Shown here: positions 34,201-42,408 of the stretch, one piece after another
Layout of the letters: every line of letters starts with the position of its first letter
How positions within the stretch are numbered: the stretch's first letter is position 1
Assembly: GCA_900545655.1 (NCBI GenBank)
Contig: UQZY01000008.1
Span: forward strand, 1 to 57,528
Length of the DNA: 57,528 nt
Direction: 5' to 3'
DNA from: an uncultured Oscillospiraceae bacterium
Lineage (GTDB): Bacteria > Bacillota > Clostridia > Oscillospirales > Acutalibacteraceae
The notes under the pieces: generated by a model
The model's input: only the letters and a program-made list of their open reading frames with translations
Told to the model about the DNA's origin: nothing
Databases searched by the model: none
Translations under genes and position numbers: made by a program

Positions 34201-36966
34201 AATAATTTTGTAGTGAACGGATATGATAAGGTTGGAAATCTTTCATATAAAGTCGATGAAAACGGAAACACGACATATTACTCTTATGATGAGTATGGAA
34301 ATTTATTGAGTGTTACAAACCCGTTGAATGAAATAACTTCATATACCTATGATGGTAATGGGAACACTTTGTCTCAAACCGACGCAAGCGGAAATACGAT
34401 GTTCTTTGAGTACAATGCTTTTAACCAAAAAGTTAAAACTATATATCCGGGTGGTCGTACGGGCATACATGGGAATTATACGTATGATAGCACAAAGGTT
34501 GAAAGCTATACTTATTCTCCAAATGGGAACAAATTGAGTCAGACGGATCGCAATGGTAACACAACAGAATACACCTATGATGTTCATGGAAGACTTTTGT
34601 CTACCGTTTGTGGAGGCGCGTCAATTTCATATTCATACGATAATAATGGCAATATGATTTCTATGACTGATAATACAGGTACTACTACTAAAACATACGA
34701 TGCCTTTGGTCGTGTCTTAACCAAATCAGTACCTGATATCGGAACCGTTAGATATGCGTATGATGATACAACTGATTTACAATTGGGCTATTTTGCGAAT
34801 ACGGTAACAAATCCTGACGATTCTGTAGTTAAACGAGTATATGATAAAACGGGAAAATTGTATAAATTAATTGCAGATGGTAAAGAGATACAGTATAATT
34901 ACTACAATAATGGAAATGTCAGCAGTGTTGTCTATAATAGCGGTGTAAGCGAAGAATACACTTATTTTGCAGATAATAAATTGAGCTCGCTTGTAAACAA
35001 GGCGGCAGATGGCTCTGTTATTTCTTCATATTCTTACACATATGACGCAGCTAACAATCAGCTTTCAAAAACGGACCTTAATGGTACGGATAACTATACG
35101 TATGATTCTCTTGGCAGAATAATCACCGAAAGTTTGTCTGGTGGTACTACAATTAATTATTCGTATGATCCGTCGGGAAATAGAATTTCATCAGTAAAGG
35201 TTATTGACAACAATACCACACAAGAAAATTATGCGTACGATACTTCAAACAAGTTAGTTAGCGTATCTGAAAGTGTTAATGGATTACTTGTAAAAGTTGT
35301 TGATTATACAAATGATTACAACGGAAACAATCTTAAAAGAACACAAAAGAATTATGAAAATGATTCTTTGAAATCGACATATGTGGTTCTTTCAAATACA
35401 TTTGATAAATTTAATCAACTCGTACAAAGTGTTACAAGTGATAATAAAACTGTTGTCAATACATACAACGGAGAAGGACGCCGTGTAAAGAAACAGGTTC
35501 TTAACGGAAGTACGACAAAGTATCTTTACGATGGTGATAAGGTTATTGCAGAATTCTTTGATGATAACTCTGTTAAAGCTGTAAATGTATATGGTCTAAA
35601 CCTCGTTTTGCGCTTTGGAGCAGGTTCAAGTGATTATTATATGTACAATGGTCATGCGGATGTGACTGCACTTATCAACGCAAGCAATGGAGCAACAACA
35701 GCTACATATGATTATGATTCGTTTGGAAATATTTTAAGTAAAACCGGTCTTACAAGTAACAGCGTATTGTATGCAGGCTATCAGTATGATACTGAAACCG
35801 GACTTTACTACCTGAATTCACGTATGTATGACCCGGTGATAGCTAGATTTTTGCAGGAGGACACTTATGGCGGAAATCCGAAAGATCCATTATCATTAAA
35901 CCGATATACTTATTGCTCAAACAGTCCACTTGTTTACTATGATCCAACCGGTCATGTTGCTTTTCCACTTAAAATTGGTTCATACAACAGAGTAACTCAC
36001 GGTATATTTAAGAATGCAAACGTCAAGAAGATACAAAAAAGATTACAAAATCTTGGTTATCTTTCGAAAAAAAGTGGAACAGTCACATCAAAATACAATA
36101 AAGCAACTTACAATGCGGTTAAAAAATTCCAGAAGAGGAATGGAATAAAAGCAACCGGAAATGTAAATAAGACAACGTGGAATAAGATGTTTAATAGCAA
36201 AAAGGTTGTTAATAATTCTTCCCCAACATCGATATCTGCTGTTGTATCATCTGTAAAAAAAGTTATGAACGCAGGTTACGTTGCTTCTAGCGGTATAACA
36301 AAAGAGTCTAACACATCGAAACAAGAAGAAAAAAAAGTTAAGAAGAATAATGACAAGGCTAAAGCGAAGAAAGAAAAGTTACAAAATGCTAAAAGACATC
36401 AAGAAGAAGCTGTAGAAACAATAAACGAATGGTCTATTGGTGTGTTCTTAGATGCGGTAAAGGAATCGTCATTTACCGATCTGACAAAAGAACTTGCCAA
36501 AGTAACAAAAGCAGTACAGGATGTAAAGTCTATTGTAGAGTTTCTTAAATTACCATTTGAAATAAAGAAAGATTACAAAAATCATTTTTATAATACTATT
36601 GTTTGTGGAAATTACCATTACGGAAAAACGGATTTGATAGGGAATTTGATAAAAGGAGAAATTAGACCACGGTCTTTAAGTGAAACAATGATGAAACCAT
36701 TAAAGGAACTATCTGAAAAAGGTATTAACAAGGATTTATCAAAAGAAGAGTATATTGGAGAATGTATCCTGTTTTATGACCATTTAACTTTGCTTGAAGG
36801 CTCCATTGTTATGGCAGATTTTGAAGTGAGAAATTATGTGGATAATAATTTCTCGTCCATAAATGCCGACCTTGCAACTTTTTTCCCTACTAGAGAATAT
36901 GGAACGGCTATTGTTCCATACGGAAGAACGGCTTTGGAGGGTCTCGGATTTTCTTTAATTCCTTGA
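31270..36966 (+). CDS. RHS/YD-repeat protein with peptidoglycan-binding domain and unknown C-terminal module
   Basis: A 1898-residue ORF made mainly of about forty YD repeats (TYTYDANGN, YEYDKKGQL and variants), which form a beta-cage shell. The RHS core closes with YLNSRMYDPVIARFLQEDTY and NSPLVYYDPTGH. After the core come a PG_binding_1-like domain (residues about 1585-1640; KKIQKRLQNLGYLS, KFQKRNGIKATG), a Lys/Glu-rich linker, and about 190 residues without a recognised fold (DAVKESSFTDLTKELAK to the end). That layout is typical of polymorphic toxins. AT-rich composition sets it apart from the host genes. The annotated start is only where the ORF opens; the natural gene begins at 29979. 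Confidence 0.85.
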   Translation: MTELVYPEDNILGEPIYIRERTGCKNVYFRDSKGNIIKIIMPDGSKREMTYDSNNNLSSEKNELGYMTYFFYDSNNKLLKKVNPIDGIKPYKNDGTDDDSQFAIYSYTYFGESDGTNLKGLIKSETDPNGVTTTYTYDSQGNMLTKTFAGKTTTYFYDEYNYPIKKVSPAGHITQYDYDYKGNLVKIINENNSVTRRVFDENRRLVKEIQPNLYDATKEGEDYAYAPDVGTRYTYDTNGNVLTKKDALGNLTSYTYDKYNNLLTETKPNGAMYIYEYDALNRIISEKFKESSSSEAVPLKTYTYSIIESNDYTKTTTNTYITDSSYISESIIYDKLDREVQKINADNSSSYTSYNQDGTVSCETDERGSKKYYSYDKLGRLIGTWVQVSGEKYQYSGKEYDKGGRVLKENQCAEFVDKFVVPENVISTTYSYNGDGSVSMSVNPLGGKTAFTYDNDGNLTKKEEFYSETKKNVTEYEYDYAGKPLKMIIHTEKGNIYGNPFDSVDDVSLTTTYLYDKNENLISVKSPLGTTESYTYDALNNQLSITNNCLSVDGQNITVTSYKTYDANGNVLTEKDYNGNTVSYEYDKKGQLIRTIDASGGVEAYYYDNAGRETAIVSAKNYDSTKSLSQMSHTEYLYNRRGKVIKTIQYYLDPVTSSMKNFVESTIDYDEIGNVTKESDASGFGTEYTYDYIGNVLTKLDQVSKNDGLEYSMKYTFDALGRKLTQKDAAGTITEYKYDNVGNILSESVTAPNSNFTNDVVINHYDLLSRLIKAIDACGNVTTYQYNEAGKLRRTTRVGDSTVGDYVSTTQYNADGEVASVWDSVGKKVVYSYDSFGRKIGESESNTSGQNAITKTYRYDKNGNLVKFIDGNNNAITYTYDANGNRTSQTLAGKTKTFSYDKNGNQVSASDYHGNSTISTYDPLNRLVSKTDAMGNIIEEITYNNNSQQITSKDALGNTTTYSYDQNGRLKTVHDPENNFVVNGYDKVGNLSYKVDENGNTTYYSYDEYGNLLSVTNPLNEITSYTYDGNGNTLSQTDASGNTMFFEYNAFNQKVKTIYPGGRTGIHGNYTYDSTKVESYTYSPNGNKLSQTDRNGNTTEYTYDVHGRLLSTVCGGASISYSYDNNGNMISMTDNTGTTTKTYDAFGRVLTKSVPDIGTVRYAYDDTTDLQLGYFANTVTNPDDSVVKRVYDKTGKLYKLIADGKEIQYNYYNNGNVSSVVYNSGVSEEYTYFADNKLSSLVNKAADGSVISSYSYTYDAANNQLSKTDLNGTDNYTYDSLGRIITESLSGGTTINYSYDPSGNRISSVKVIDNNTTQENYAYDTSNKLVSVSESVNGLLVKVVDYTNDYNGNNLKRTQKNYENDSLKSTYVVLSNTFDKFNQLVQSVTSDNKTVVNTYNGEGRRVKKQVLNGSTTKYLYDGDKVIAEFFDDNSVKAVNVYGLNLVLRFGAGSSDYYMYNGHADVTALINASNGATTATYDYDSFGNILSKTGLTSNSVLYAGYQYDTETGLYYLNSRMYDPVIARFLQEDTYGGNPKDPLSLNRYTYCSNSPLVYYDPTGHVAFPLKIGSYNRVTHGIFKNANVKKIQKRLQNLGYLSKKSGTVTSKYNKATYNAVKKFQKRNGIKATGNVNKTTWNKMFNSKKVVNNSSPTSISAVVSSVKKVMNAGYVASSGITKESNTSKQEEKKVKKNNDKAKAKKEKLQNAKRHQEEAVETINEWSIGVFLDAVKESSFTDLTKELAKVTKAVQDVKSIVEFLKLPFEIKKDYKNHFYNTIVCGNYHYGKTDLIGNLIKGEIRPRSLSETMMKPLKELSEKGINKDLSKEEYIGECILFYDHLTLLEGSIVMADFEVRNYVDNNFSSINADLATFFPTREYGTAIVPYGRTALEGLGFSLIP

Positions 36967-36991
36967 AAATAATTGCATTAAAGGAGAAAAA

Positions 36992-37417
36992 ATGTTTGAT
37001 TTTATTATGGATGATAATTTTTACTCTAGAGCTTTTTCACCAATAGTATTGTATTTTATTTTATGTTATACGGTAACTAAGACATCTGGCTGGTATATTT
37101 ATAGTGATAGTTTTTCATCATTGTTTGCAATGAATATTTATGTCTTGATCATAATACTTATGTTTGCAAACTTTAAGTATAAGAGTTCCATTATTTTTGT
37201 AACACTTGTAATAATACATGCTTGGGTACAACCTACATATGGCTTTGTTATGGAAATAATAGATTTTTTCTCTATCTTCAATGAAAATGAAGAAATAACG
37301 ATAGACGTGAATGGAATTGTGACAGGCTTGGAAATTGTGACATGGCTCTACATAACTTTATTTTTTGGATATAACATACTATTTAGTTATGTGCATCATT
37401 CGCAAAAGGAACATTAA
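36992..37417 (+). CDS. Small polytopic membrane protein, candidate immunity partner of the RHS protein
   Basis: A 141-residue protein with about four hydrophobic helices (IVLYFILCYTVTKTS, LFAMNIYVLIIILMFANF, SSIIFVTLVIIHAWV, TWLYITLFFGYNILF). It begins 26 bases after the RHS gene, with AAGGAG upstream, and shares its AT-rich composition. I do not recognise a family. Position directly after an RHS C-terminal module suggests, but does not prove, an immunity function. Confidence 0.6.
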   Translation: MFDFIMDDNFYSRAFSPIVLYFILCYTVTKTSGWYIYSDSFSSLFAMNIYVLIIILMFANFKYKSSIIFVTLVIIHAWVQPTYGFVMEIIDFFSIFNENEEITIDVNGIVTGLEIVTWLYITLFFGYNILFSYVHHSQKEH

Positions 37418-37433
37418 GGTAGGAGTAAGAAAT

Positions 37434-38090
37434 ATGAATAAAAAGAGAAAAATAATAATTCTGTTTAGCGTTATCATTTTGGTATGCTTACTTGTTGCTT
37501 TTGCTGTAAGGCTCTTTATTGTGATGAGAATTTCGTCAGTTAATGAATCATCCAGACTGCTTTTTGAAGAAAAAATCATTGAATATAAAGAACCAGAAAA
37601 TCCACAAAATTTTGACGGCGTACAGTACGATCTTATTTGGGGGCTTCAGAAGAATTTGACAAATGATACATCTTTTGAAGAGTATACAAATGACAATGGG
37701 CTGGTGTTCTTTTGCAGTTCACAGTCAAATGTTGTTGAGACTGGTTCATTAACTGAATATTCAACTGATATTGAAAAAATTATATATTCATCAGATTTGG
37801 AAGTGAACTTGTTTGATCCTATATCCGATTTATTTGCGAATTATGCAATTGCCGGCAAGATAAATGAGTTGTCTGAAGTCAATCCTAACGGCTCTACACT
37901 CTACGTGGTAAAAGTTGAGGATGTTACTATGAATATAATTAAACAAGGGAAAGGTGTAACGAGAATTGGCGTTATAAGTAAGGACAAAGATTCAATTATC
38001 AATTTAAATATTATTGATAACTTAAATACACTGTCCACGGATGATTTATTTGACTTTGCCTCGCGGGTATCATTTACTTACGAAGAATAG
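37434..38090 (+). CDS. Membrane-anchored extracytoplasmic protein, second gene after RHS
   Basis: A 218-residue protein with one N-terminal transmembrane helix (IIILFSVIILVCLLVAFAVR, about residues 7-26) and a soluble domain that should face outside (from about residue 40, FDGVQYDLIWGLQKN to the end). The start at 37434 follows TAGGAG; an in-frame extension to 37365 overlaps the previous gene. No family is recognised. It could be a second immunity factor or an accessory protein of the RHS unit. Confidence 0.6.
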   Translation: MNKKRKIIILFSVIILVCLLVAFAVRLFIVMRISSVNESSRLLFEEKIIEYKEPENPQNFDGVQYDLIWGLQKNLTNDTSFEEYTNDNGLVFFCSSQSNVVETGSLTEYSTDIEKIIYSSDLEVNLFDPISDLFANYAIAGKINELSEVNPNGSTLYVVKVEDVTMNIIKQGKGVTRIGVISKDKDSIINLNIIDNLNTLSTDDLFDFASRVSFTYEE

Positions 38091-38118
38091 AGACTTGTAT
38101 TTATTACAGAAACAAACT

Positions 38119-38150
38119 GACCCTCCGACAAAAAAATCGGAGGGCTTTGC
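38119..38150. terminator. Hairpin between the RHS island and the lipase gene
   Basis: Stem CCCTCCGA / TCGGAGGG (38121-38144) between convergent genes. T-runs are short on both sides, so efficiency is uncertain. Confidence 0.55.
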
Positions 38151-38173
38151 TGTATAATTATTCGCTTTATTAC

Positions 38174-39394
38174 TTATTTAAGGCTTGCATTGCGGGCAAA
38201 CATCTCATCCATGTAGTCAAAGAACTGGTCATGCGGGATGTGTGCACCGTTCCATGAGAGGTGGCACTGGTGTGCCGTGGGCATGTTGTACCAGATACCC
38301 GGCTTGAGCTTTTTGTCGGGAGAGAATTCCTCCTGCGGAGCATTGAACGGAGCGCGCTGTCCGAGTACGTTTACAAAGCCGTCGTTTGAAAGCCATTCTT
38401 TCTTTTTGTGGTGCTTCTTGTAAACCTTGGACATCTCCTTGGACCATGCGCTTCCGGTTACCCAGCCTGCGAAGTAAGGAACAAAGTTCATTGCGTTCCA
38501 GATAGGCTTATGAGAATTTCTTAAGAGCTTCTTCTTTGATGCCTCTCCGACATATGTGAAATAATAGGTGTGAGGATTCGGAACGTGGTTCTTGTTTGCC
38601 TCTTTCATGTACTCGAGAGTCATCTGCCAGCCGACATTGTCATCCTTTGCCTTTGAGTAGGCGATAGCGCCGTCACGGTACTCGTCAGGCTTTGCGATAT
38701 GTATGAAGTGCGGCTTGTCCTCGGGATTTGCCGTGATTCCCCACTGGTCGAGCATCTGATCCCAGAAGTGTGTCATGAAGCCCATGTTGCCTATGGTTCC
38801 GACACCGTAGCAAACCGCTTTCATAACCTTTTCGTATCCGCCGTTTTCCATGAGAGTTGAAGCCATGGTTGTGCCGTTGTTTACACCTGCGAGAGTGGTA
38901 ACCGTGTGGAGAAGATCTCCTTGTCCGCCCTTGAAAAGAGGTGACAATTCAGACTCCGGCGTAGCCGCTCTCTCTTCTGCGGAGCCGCTTCTGAGCATAT
39001 CGGAAAATGCAATGACGAAAGAACCGCCGAGGCTGTGACCGATGATGTTTATCTTCTCGTGGTTGCCCGGCTTACCCCAGTCCTTAAGTACGCCCGGGTA
39101 TGTACGTCCGAAACGGGCATGACCGAATTTTTCGGAATGAGCCTTTCCGTAGTCAACCGTGCCTCCCATGAGATAAGCCCAAAGTATGCAGCAGCGGTCC
39201 CATGCCGAGTTCCACGGTCCGAGCGGTGGGTTATAAACCTCATAGCCCTGCTTCTCAAGGTGAGGAATTACCTTGTTCTTCTGATTCCAGAAGAACTTGA
39301 ATCCCCAATAGTAGAGAAGGTAGTCATTGATCCAGTCTCCTTTTCCGAATCCCATGAAGCCATGGAGAATGACGGTCGGGTATTTGTTTGCCAT
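38174..39394 (-). CDS. Alpha/beta-hydrolase, zinc-type lipase of family I.5 kind, no signal peptide (copy 1)
   Basis: A 406-residue relative of the Geobacillus/Staphylococcus lipases. It has the oxyanion segment VILHGFMGFGKGDW, the nucleophile in IIGHSLGGSF (Ser about 121), and the zinc-site stretch GTVDYGKAHSEKFGHARFGRTYPG, whose two His are spaced as the zinc ligands of thermoalkalophilic lipases. The known relatives are secreted with signal peptides, but this begins MANKYPTVIL with none. AAGGAG precedes the ATG. A paralogue lies just upstream with its own promoter and terminator. Confidence 0.85.
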   Translation of the reverse strand: MANKYPTVILHGFMGFGKGDWINDYLLYYWGFKFFWNQKNKVIPHLEKQGYEVYNPPLGPWNSAWDRCCILWAYLMGGTVDYGKAHSEKFGHARFGRTYPGVLKDWGKPGNHEKINIIGHSLGGSFVIAFSDMLRSGSAEERAATPESELSPLFKGGQGDLLHTVTTLAGVNNGTTMASTLMENGGYEKVMKAVCYGVGTIGNMGFMTHFWDQMLDQWGITANPEDKPHFIHIAKPDEYRDGAIAYSKAKDDNVGWQMTLEYMKEANKNHVPNPHTYYFTYVGEASKKKLLRNSHKPIWNAMNFVPYFAGWVTGSAWSKEMSKVYKKHHKKKEWLSNDGFVNVLGQRAPFNAPQEEFSPDKKLKPGIWYNMPTAHQCHLSWNGAHIPHDQFFDYMDEMFARNASLK

Positions 39395-39428
39395 AAGTAT
39401 CTCTCCTTCAAAAAAATAATACTACTCA

Positions 39429-39457
39429 ATTATAGTGTATGTGTTCATAAAAATACA
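39429..39457 (-). promoter_or_regulatory. Promoter of lipase copy 1
   Basis: TATAAT (39434-39429, minus strand) with a weak -35 (TGTATT) 17 bases upstream, 35 bases before the start codon. Confidence 0.5.
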
Positions 39458-39506
39458 TATGGGATAACTACAGAAAAAAGTGTATCAGAATTGGGCAAAT
39501 TTACAA

Positions 39507-39550
39507 AATAAAAAAGGACGATGTAATCCTTGACAAAGGATACATCGCCC
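39507..39550 (-). terminator. Terminator of lipase copy 2
   Basis: Stem GGCGATGTATCC / GGATTACATCGTCC (39515-39550, read on the minus strand) followed leftward by TTTTTT. Confidence 0.8.
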
Positions 39551-39571
39551 TGAATTTTCAGAAAAGCCTTC

Positions 39572-40753
39572 TTATTTTCCAAGCTGGTTTATGAGCCTGA
39601 AATGATTTCTGTAAAGAGGCTGAAGCTGTGATGCCGGAGTTGCCGGAAGGAATCCGCCGATTACGCCGAGGTGGTCATACGGAAGTGGATCATATACGTA
39701 CCAGATACCCGGCTGCGGGTCACCCTTAAGATCATGGAGATCCATGTGCGGCTCATCAAACGGAGCGGTTTCCGAAATGGTGGGAACAACGCCGTCATTT
39801 GCAAGCCAGTGCTCATCAACCTTCGGGAAGTTCGGGTCGTGGCTGTAGTTACCTATAGAGCGTGACATCGGCCAGAATACCGGGCTCATTACGAAACGCG
39901 GAGTTTGACGCGGCTTAAGCGAGCAGAATCTCTGTGTAGTTCTGCAGCATGGCCATGAGAAATAGTAAACGTTCGGAAGTGTCTTGATGGTTGCGTTTAC
40001 TTCGCTTGCGCCCTTGAGTGTAAGGTCATACCAAACGTTGTCGTGGCTGGTCTTTATAAGCTCCTGGTTCGCCTTTGAGAACGAGCGGCTTACTACGTTG
40101 CCCGGCTTGTCACAGTCGATGAGTCCCCACTGCTCCATATGGCTCTCATAGAGTCTTCCGAGCGGGTTGTTGCCGGTGATGTTTGCAAGCGCGTATGTAA
40201 CATCCTCGAGCTTATCCATGACGTTTCTTGCAGAGCTCAGGAGTGTTGTACCCTCGTGAACAGAGGCAACGGCTGTGATTGAGTAAATCCAGTCAGCTTT
40301 TCCGCCCTTGAAGAGTTCGGAAAGCTGTCCGTCTTTTGTTGCTGCTTTTTCCTCTTCGGAGCCGTAAGCCATAAGGGTGGCGAAAAGTCTTATCGTGGCG
40401 CCGCCGAATGAGTGGCCGACAAGGTTTACCTTTTTCTCGGGACCGAATCCGTCAAAAAGAGGTTTTTCGTATGTACGTCCGTAACGCTTGTGACCGTACT
40501 TCTCCGAGTGAGCAACACCGTAATCAACAGTGCCTCCCATGAGCTGAGCGTAAAGTTCACATGCTCTGTCCCATGCACTTGAGTACTTACCTACTGACGG
40601 GTCATATACCTCAAAGCCCTGGTCTGTAAGATATGCGGGAAGGCTTCCCGAAAGCATACCCCAATAAGGGCAGACAAGGTTCATAAACTCGTCTTTTCCG
40701 AAGCCGAGCATACCATGCACGAGCACGAATGGATAGTTTGTTTTAAACTCCAT
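39572..40753 (-). CDS. Alpha/beta-hydrolase, zinc-type lipase of family I.5 kind, no signal peptide (copy 2)
   Basis: A 393-residue paralogue of the neighbouring lipase, with the same layout: VLVHGMLGFGKDEF, GTVDYGVAHSEKYGHKRYGRTY (zinc-site His pair), NLVGHSFGGATIR (nucleophile Ser about 115), and a C-terminal NDGVVPTISE containing the likely catalytic Asp region. It also starts without a signal peptide (MEFKTNYPF). AGGAGG lies upstream. It has a near-consensus promoter and its own terminator, so the two copies can be expressed separately. Tandem duplication is the likely origin. Confidence 0.85.
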   Translation of the reverse strand: MEFKTNYPFVLVHGMLGFGKDEFMNLVCPYWGMLSGSLPAYLTDQGFEVYDPSVGKYSSAWDRACELYAQLMGGTVDYGVAHSEKYGHKRYGRTYEKPLFDGFGPEKKVNLVGHSFGGATIRLFATLMAYGSEEEKAATKDGQLSELFKGGKADWIYSITAVASVHEGTTLLSSARNVMDKLEDVTYALANITGNNPLGRLYESHMEQWGLIDCDKPGNVVSRSFSKANQELIKTSHDNVWYDLTLKGASEVNATIKTLPNVYYFSWPCCRTTQRFCSLKPRQTPRFVMSPVFWPMSRSIGNYSHDPNFPKVDEHWLANDGVVPTISETAPFDEPHMDLHDLKGDPQPGIWYVYDPLPYDHLGVIGGFLPATPASQLQPLYRNHFRLINQLGK

Positions 40754-40798
40754 AATCCTTCTCCTCCTAAAAAATATTTAAAAAAAGACTTCAATAAT

Positions 40799-40865
40799 AC
40801 ATCAGCAATGCACGTGATGTACACGAATTAATGAAAATTATATATCAACGAAAAACAGTTTTCAA
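40799..40865 (-). promoter_or_regulatory. Promoter and inverted repeat upstream of lipase copy 2
   Basis: On the minus strand TTGAAA (40865-40860), 17 bases, TATAAT (40842-40837). Downstream of the -10 lies an inverted repeat ACATCA-10 bases-TGATGT (40799-40820), possibly an operator. The rest of the 345-base gap to 41,098 is AT-rich with nothing I can name, and contains the prophage boundary. Confidence 0.65.
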
Positions 40866-41098
40866 GTATTCGGCAAAGGTTTTTTCTGTTATATTAATAA
40901 CAAAGATGATGCCTATAGGGATAACGTTTTTGCGGGTTTTTAAAAAGCATTTTTTCGGAAAGATATATACAAAATACGGAAATTGTACAAACAAAAAATG
41001 AAGATTTTTTATACTCGTATGGTATTAATTCTCATACATTGTTTTTTGTGAAAGTTATGAAAAAGTCAAGATTAAATTGCAAAAGTTCACAAATAATT

Positions 41099-42139
41099 TC
41101 AAATTAGCATTGCGACGCCCTCCGCAAACACGGAATTCGCGCTTCTGAATCCGTGAATTTCTCTGGGATAGTTATTGATCCAGTCTTCTACCCATTGGAT
41201 CGCCTTCGCCGTGATCTGGCGGAAGTCAGTACCCTTCGGGAACCACCGGCGGATCATCTTGTTCAGGTTTTCGTTCGTCCCTCTCTCATACGAAGAATAT
41301 GGGTGACAATAGTATACCTTTGTCCTGTTGCCTTTTCGGCGACAGGACTTTTCTATTCCCTGGCAGTCTGCGAATTCTGAACCATTGTCGACGGTGATCG
41401 TCTGGAATATCTTATAGAAGGCGGCACCGTATTTTCGTTCAAGGCGATCCAGGGCCGCGACGACGCTTCGGCTTGTCTGGTCCTTCATTGGGATAATGAT
41501 TTCTTTTCTGGACTTCCGTTCTGTCAGAACCAGAAGGGTTTTTTTCGTCTTCTTCTTTCCTTCGACACAGTCCATTTCCCAGTGACCGAAAGTTTCCCTG
41601 TCGTTGATCTCTTTCGGACGATTTTCAATGCTTTCGCCGGCGGAATGACGGGAAGCCTTCTTCACGCGGTTATAGGAACGCTTCTTCTTGCTCTTTTCCG
41701 GAAGGCTTTTGTTTGTAATGGTCAGAAAGACGCCTTTGTCGATATAGGAATAAAGGGTCGATTCACAGATCGACGTCTGGAATTCGATCCCCTGTTCCTT
41801 GATTTCGCCCAGGACAGCGGCCGGCGAATAGCCTTCTTCACCGATCTTCTTTTCGATATACTGGGCCAGGGCGTGATCCTTGCCGATCTTCAGGTCGGGA
41901 CTCTTCGCCGCCAGGTGTTCCCTGTATGCCGCTTCAGCTATGTCCGGACTGTATCGTTCTTCTTCGGTCAGGTCTGAATTCGTGTGGATATAACGGCCAC
42001 GCTTGACTTCGTTGTAAATGGTGCGAAGGTGGACACCGATTTCGTCGGCGATTTCCTGGTAATGCCGGCCGGCCTTCAACATGGCTTCAATCTTCAGGCG
42101 ATCGTTCCATGATAAATGTCTGAATCTGCGTCTTTTCAT
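41099..42139 (-). CDS. IS30-family transposase at the prophage edge
   Basis: A 346-residue DDE transposase. The N-terminal helix-turn-helix (FRHLSWNDRLKIEAMLKAG, EIADEIGVHLRTIYNEVKRG) is followed by the DDE core: HWEMDCVEG (first Asp), ITVDNGSEF (second Asp), and YERGTNENLNKMIRRWFPKG (Glu), then the HGFRSANSVF end typical of IS30. ATG 42139 has AGGGAGG upstream. No clear terminal inverted repeats flank it, and it has the GC composition of the prophage, so it may be the phage's own mobility enzyme instead of a passenger IS. Confidence 0.88.
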   Translation of the reverse strand: MKRRRFRHLSWNDRLKIEAMLKAGRHYQEIADEIGVHLRTIYNEVKRGRYIHTNSDLTEEERYSPDIAEAAYREHLAAKSPDLKIGKDHALAQYIEKKIGEEGYSPAAVLGEIKEQGIEFQTSICESTLYSYIDKGVFLTITNKSLPEKSKKKRSYNRVKKASRHSAGESIENRPKEINDRETFGHWEMDCVEGKKKTKKTLLVLTERKSRKEIIIPMKDQTSRSVVAALDRLERKYGAAFYKIFQTITVDNGSEFADCQGIEKSCRRKGNRTKVYYCHPYSSYERGTNENLNKMIRRWFPKGTDFRQITAKAIQWVEDWINNYPREIHGFRSANSVFAEGVAMLI

Positions 42140-42163
42140 TGTTATTCCTCCCTGGGTAAGCAA

Positions 42164-42198
42164 AAAGGCCCGTCCGTAATGGACAGGGCCTTCTGATC
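42164..42198 (-). terminator. Terminator between the ribbon-helix-helix gene and the transposase
   Basis: Stem AAGGCCCTGTCC / GGACGGGCCTT (minus strand) followed by TTTGC. It would cut read-through from the regulator promoter into the transposase gene. Confidence 0.75.
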
Positions 42199-42199
42199 G

Positions 42200-42385
42200 T
42201 TATATGTTGGATAATCGGGCGATATGTTCCGCCAGTGCTTCTTTTATGAAGGCGTTGACGCTCATTCCGACCGATTCGGCCGCCTTCGCGATTTTTTCCC
42301 TGTCACCTTTCGGGACTGTGATTTCGATTCGGTCATAGGCTTTCGTATTATAGCGCTTGTTTGCGGCTGTCTGTGCTTTACTCAT
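42200..42385 (-). CDS. Small ribbon-helix-helix (Arc-like) DNA-binding protein
   Basis: A 61-residue protein with the ribbon-helix-helix pattern: strand YDRIEITVPKGDREKI, then helices KIAKAAESVGMSVNAFIKEALAEHI. Such proteins are plasmid/phage repressors or antitoxins. No toxin gene is adjacent. Its promoter spacer is a perfect 20-bp palindrome, the usual form of an autoregulatory operator for this fold. A terminator follows, so it is a single-gene unit that probably represses itself and possibly the transposase region. Confidence 0.8.
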   Translation of the reverse strand: MSKAQTAANKRYNTKAYDRIEITVPKGDREKIAKAAESVGMSVNAFIKEALAEHIARLSNI

Positions 42386-42408
42386 AAAATAATCACCTCA
42401 CGCCTATT

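Noticed and set aside
31600..35950. Many regularly spaced similar short motifs
   Set aside because: They encode YD repeats of the RHS protein and diverge at codon level as expected for protein repeats.
41046..41092. TTGTGAA...TTCACAA inverted repeat near the transposase end as a terminal repeat
   Set aside because: Only 7 bases, in AT-rich sequence, with no counterpart beyond the other end of the gene.
42200..42385. Toxin-antitoxin pair with the ribbon-helix-helix protein as antitoxin
   Set aside because: No toxin-sized gene is adjacent in the same direction; a terminator follows directly.
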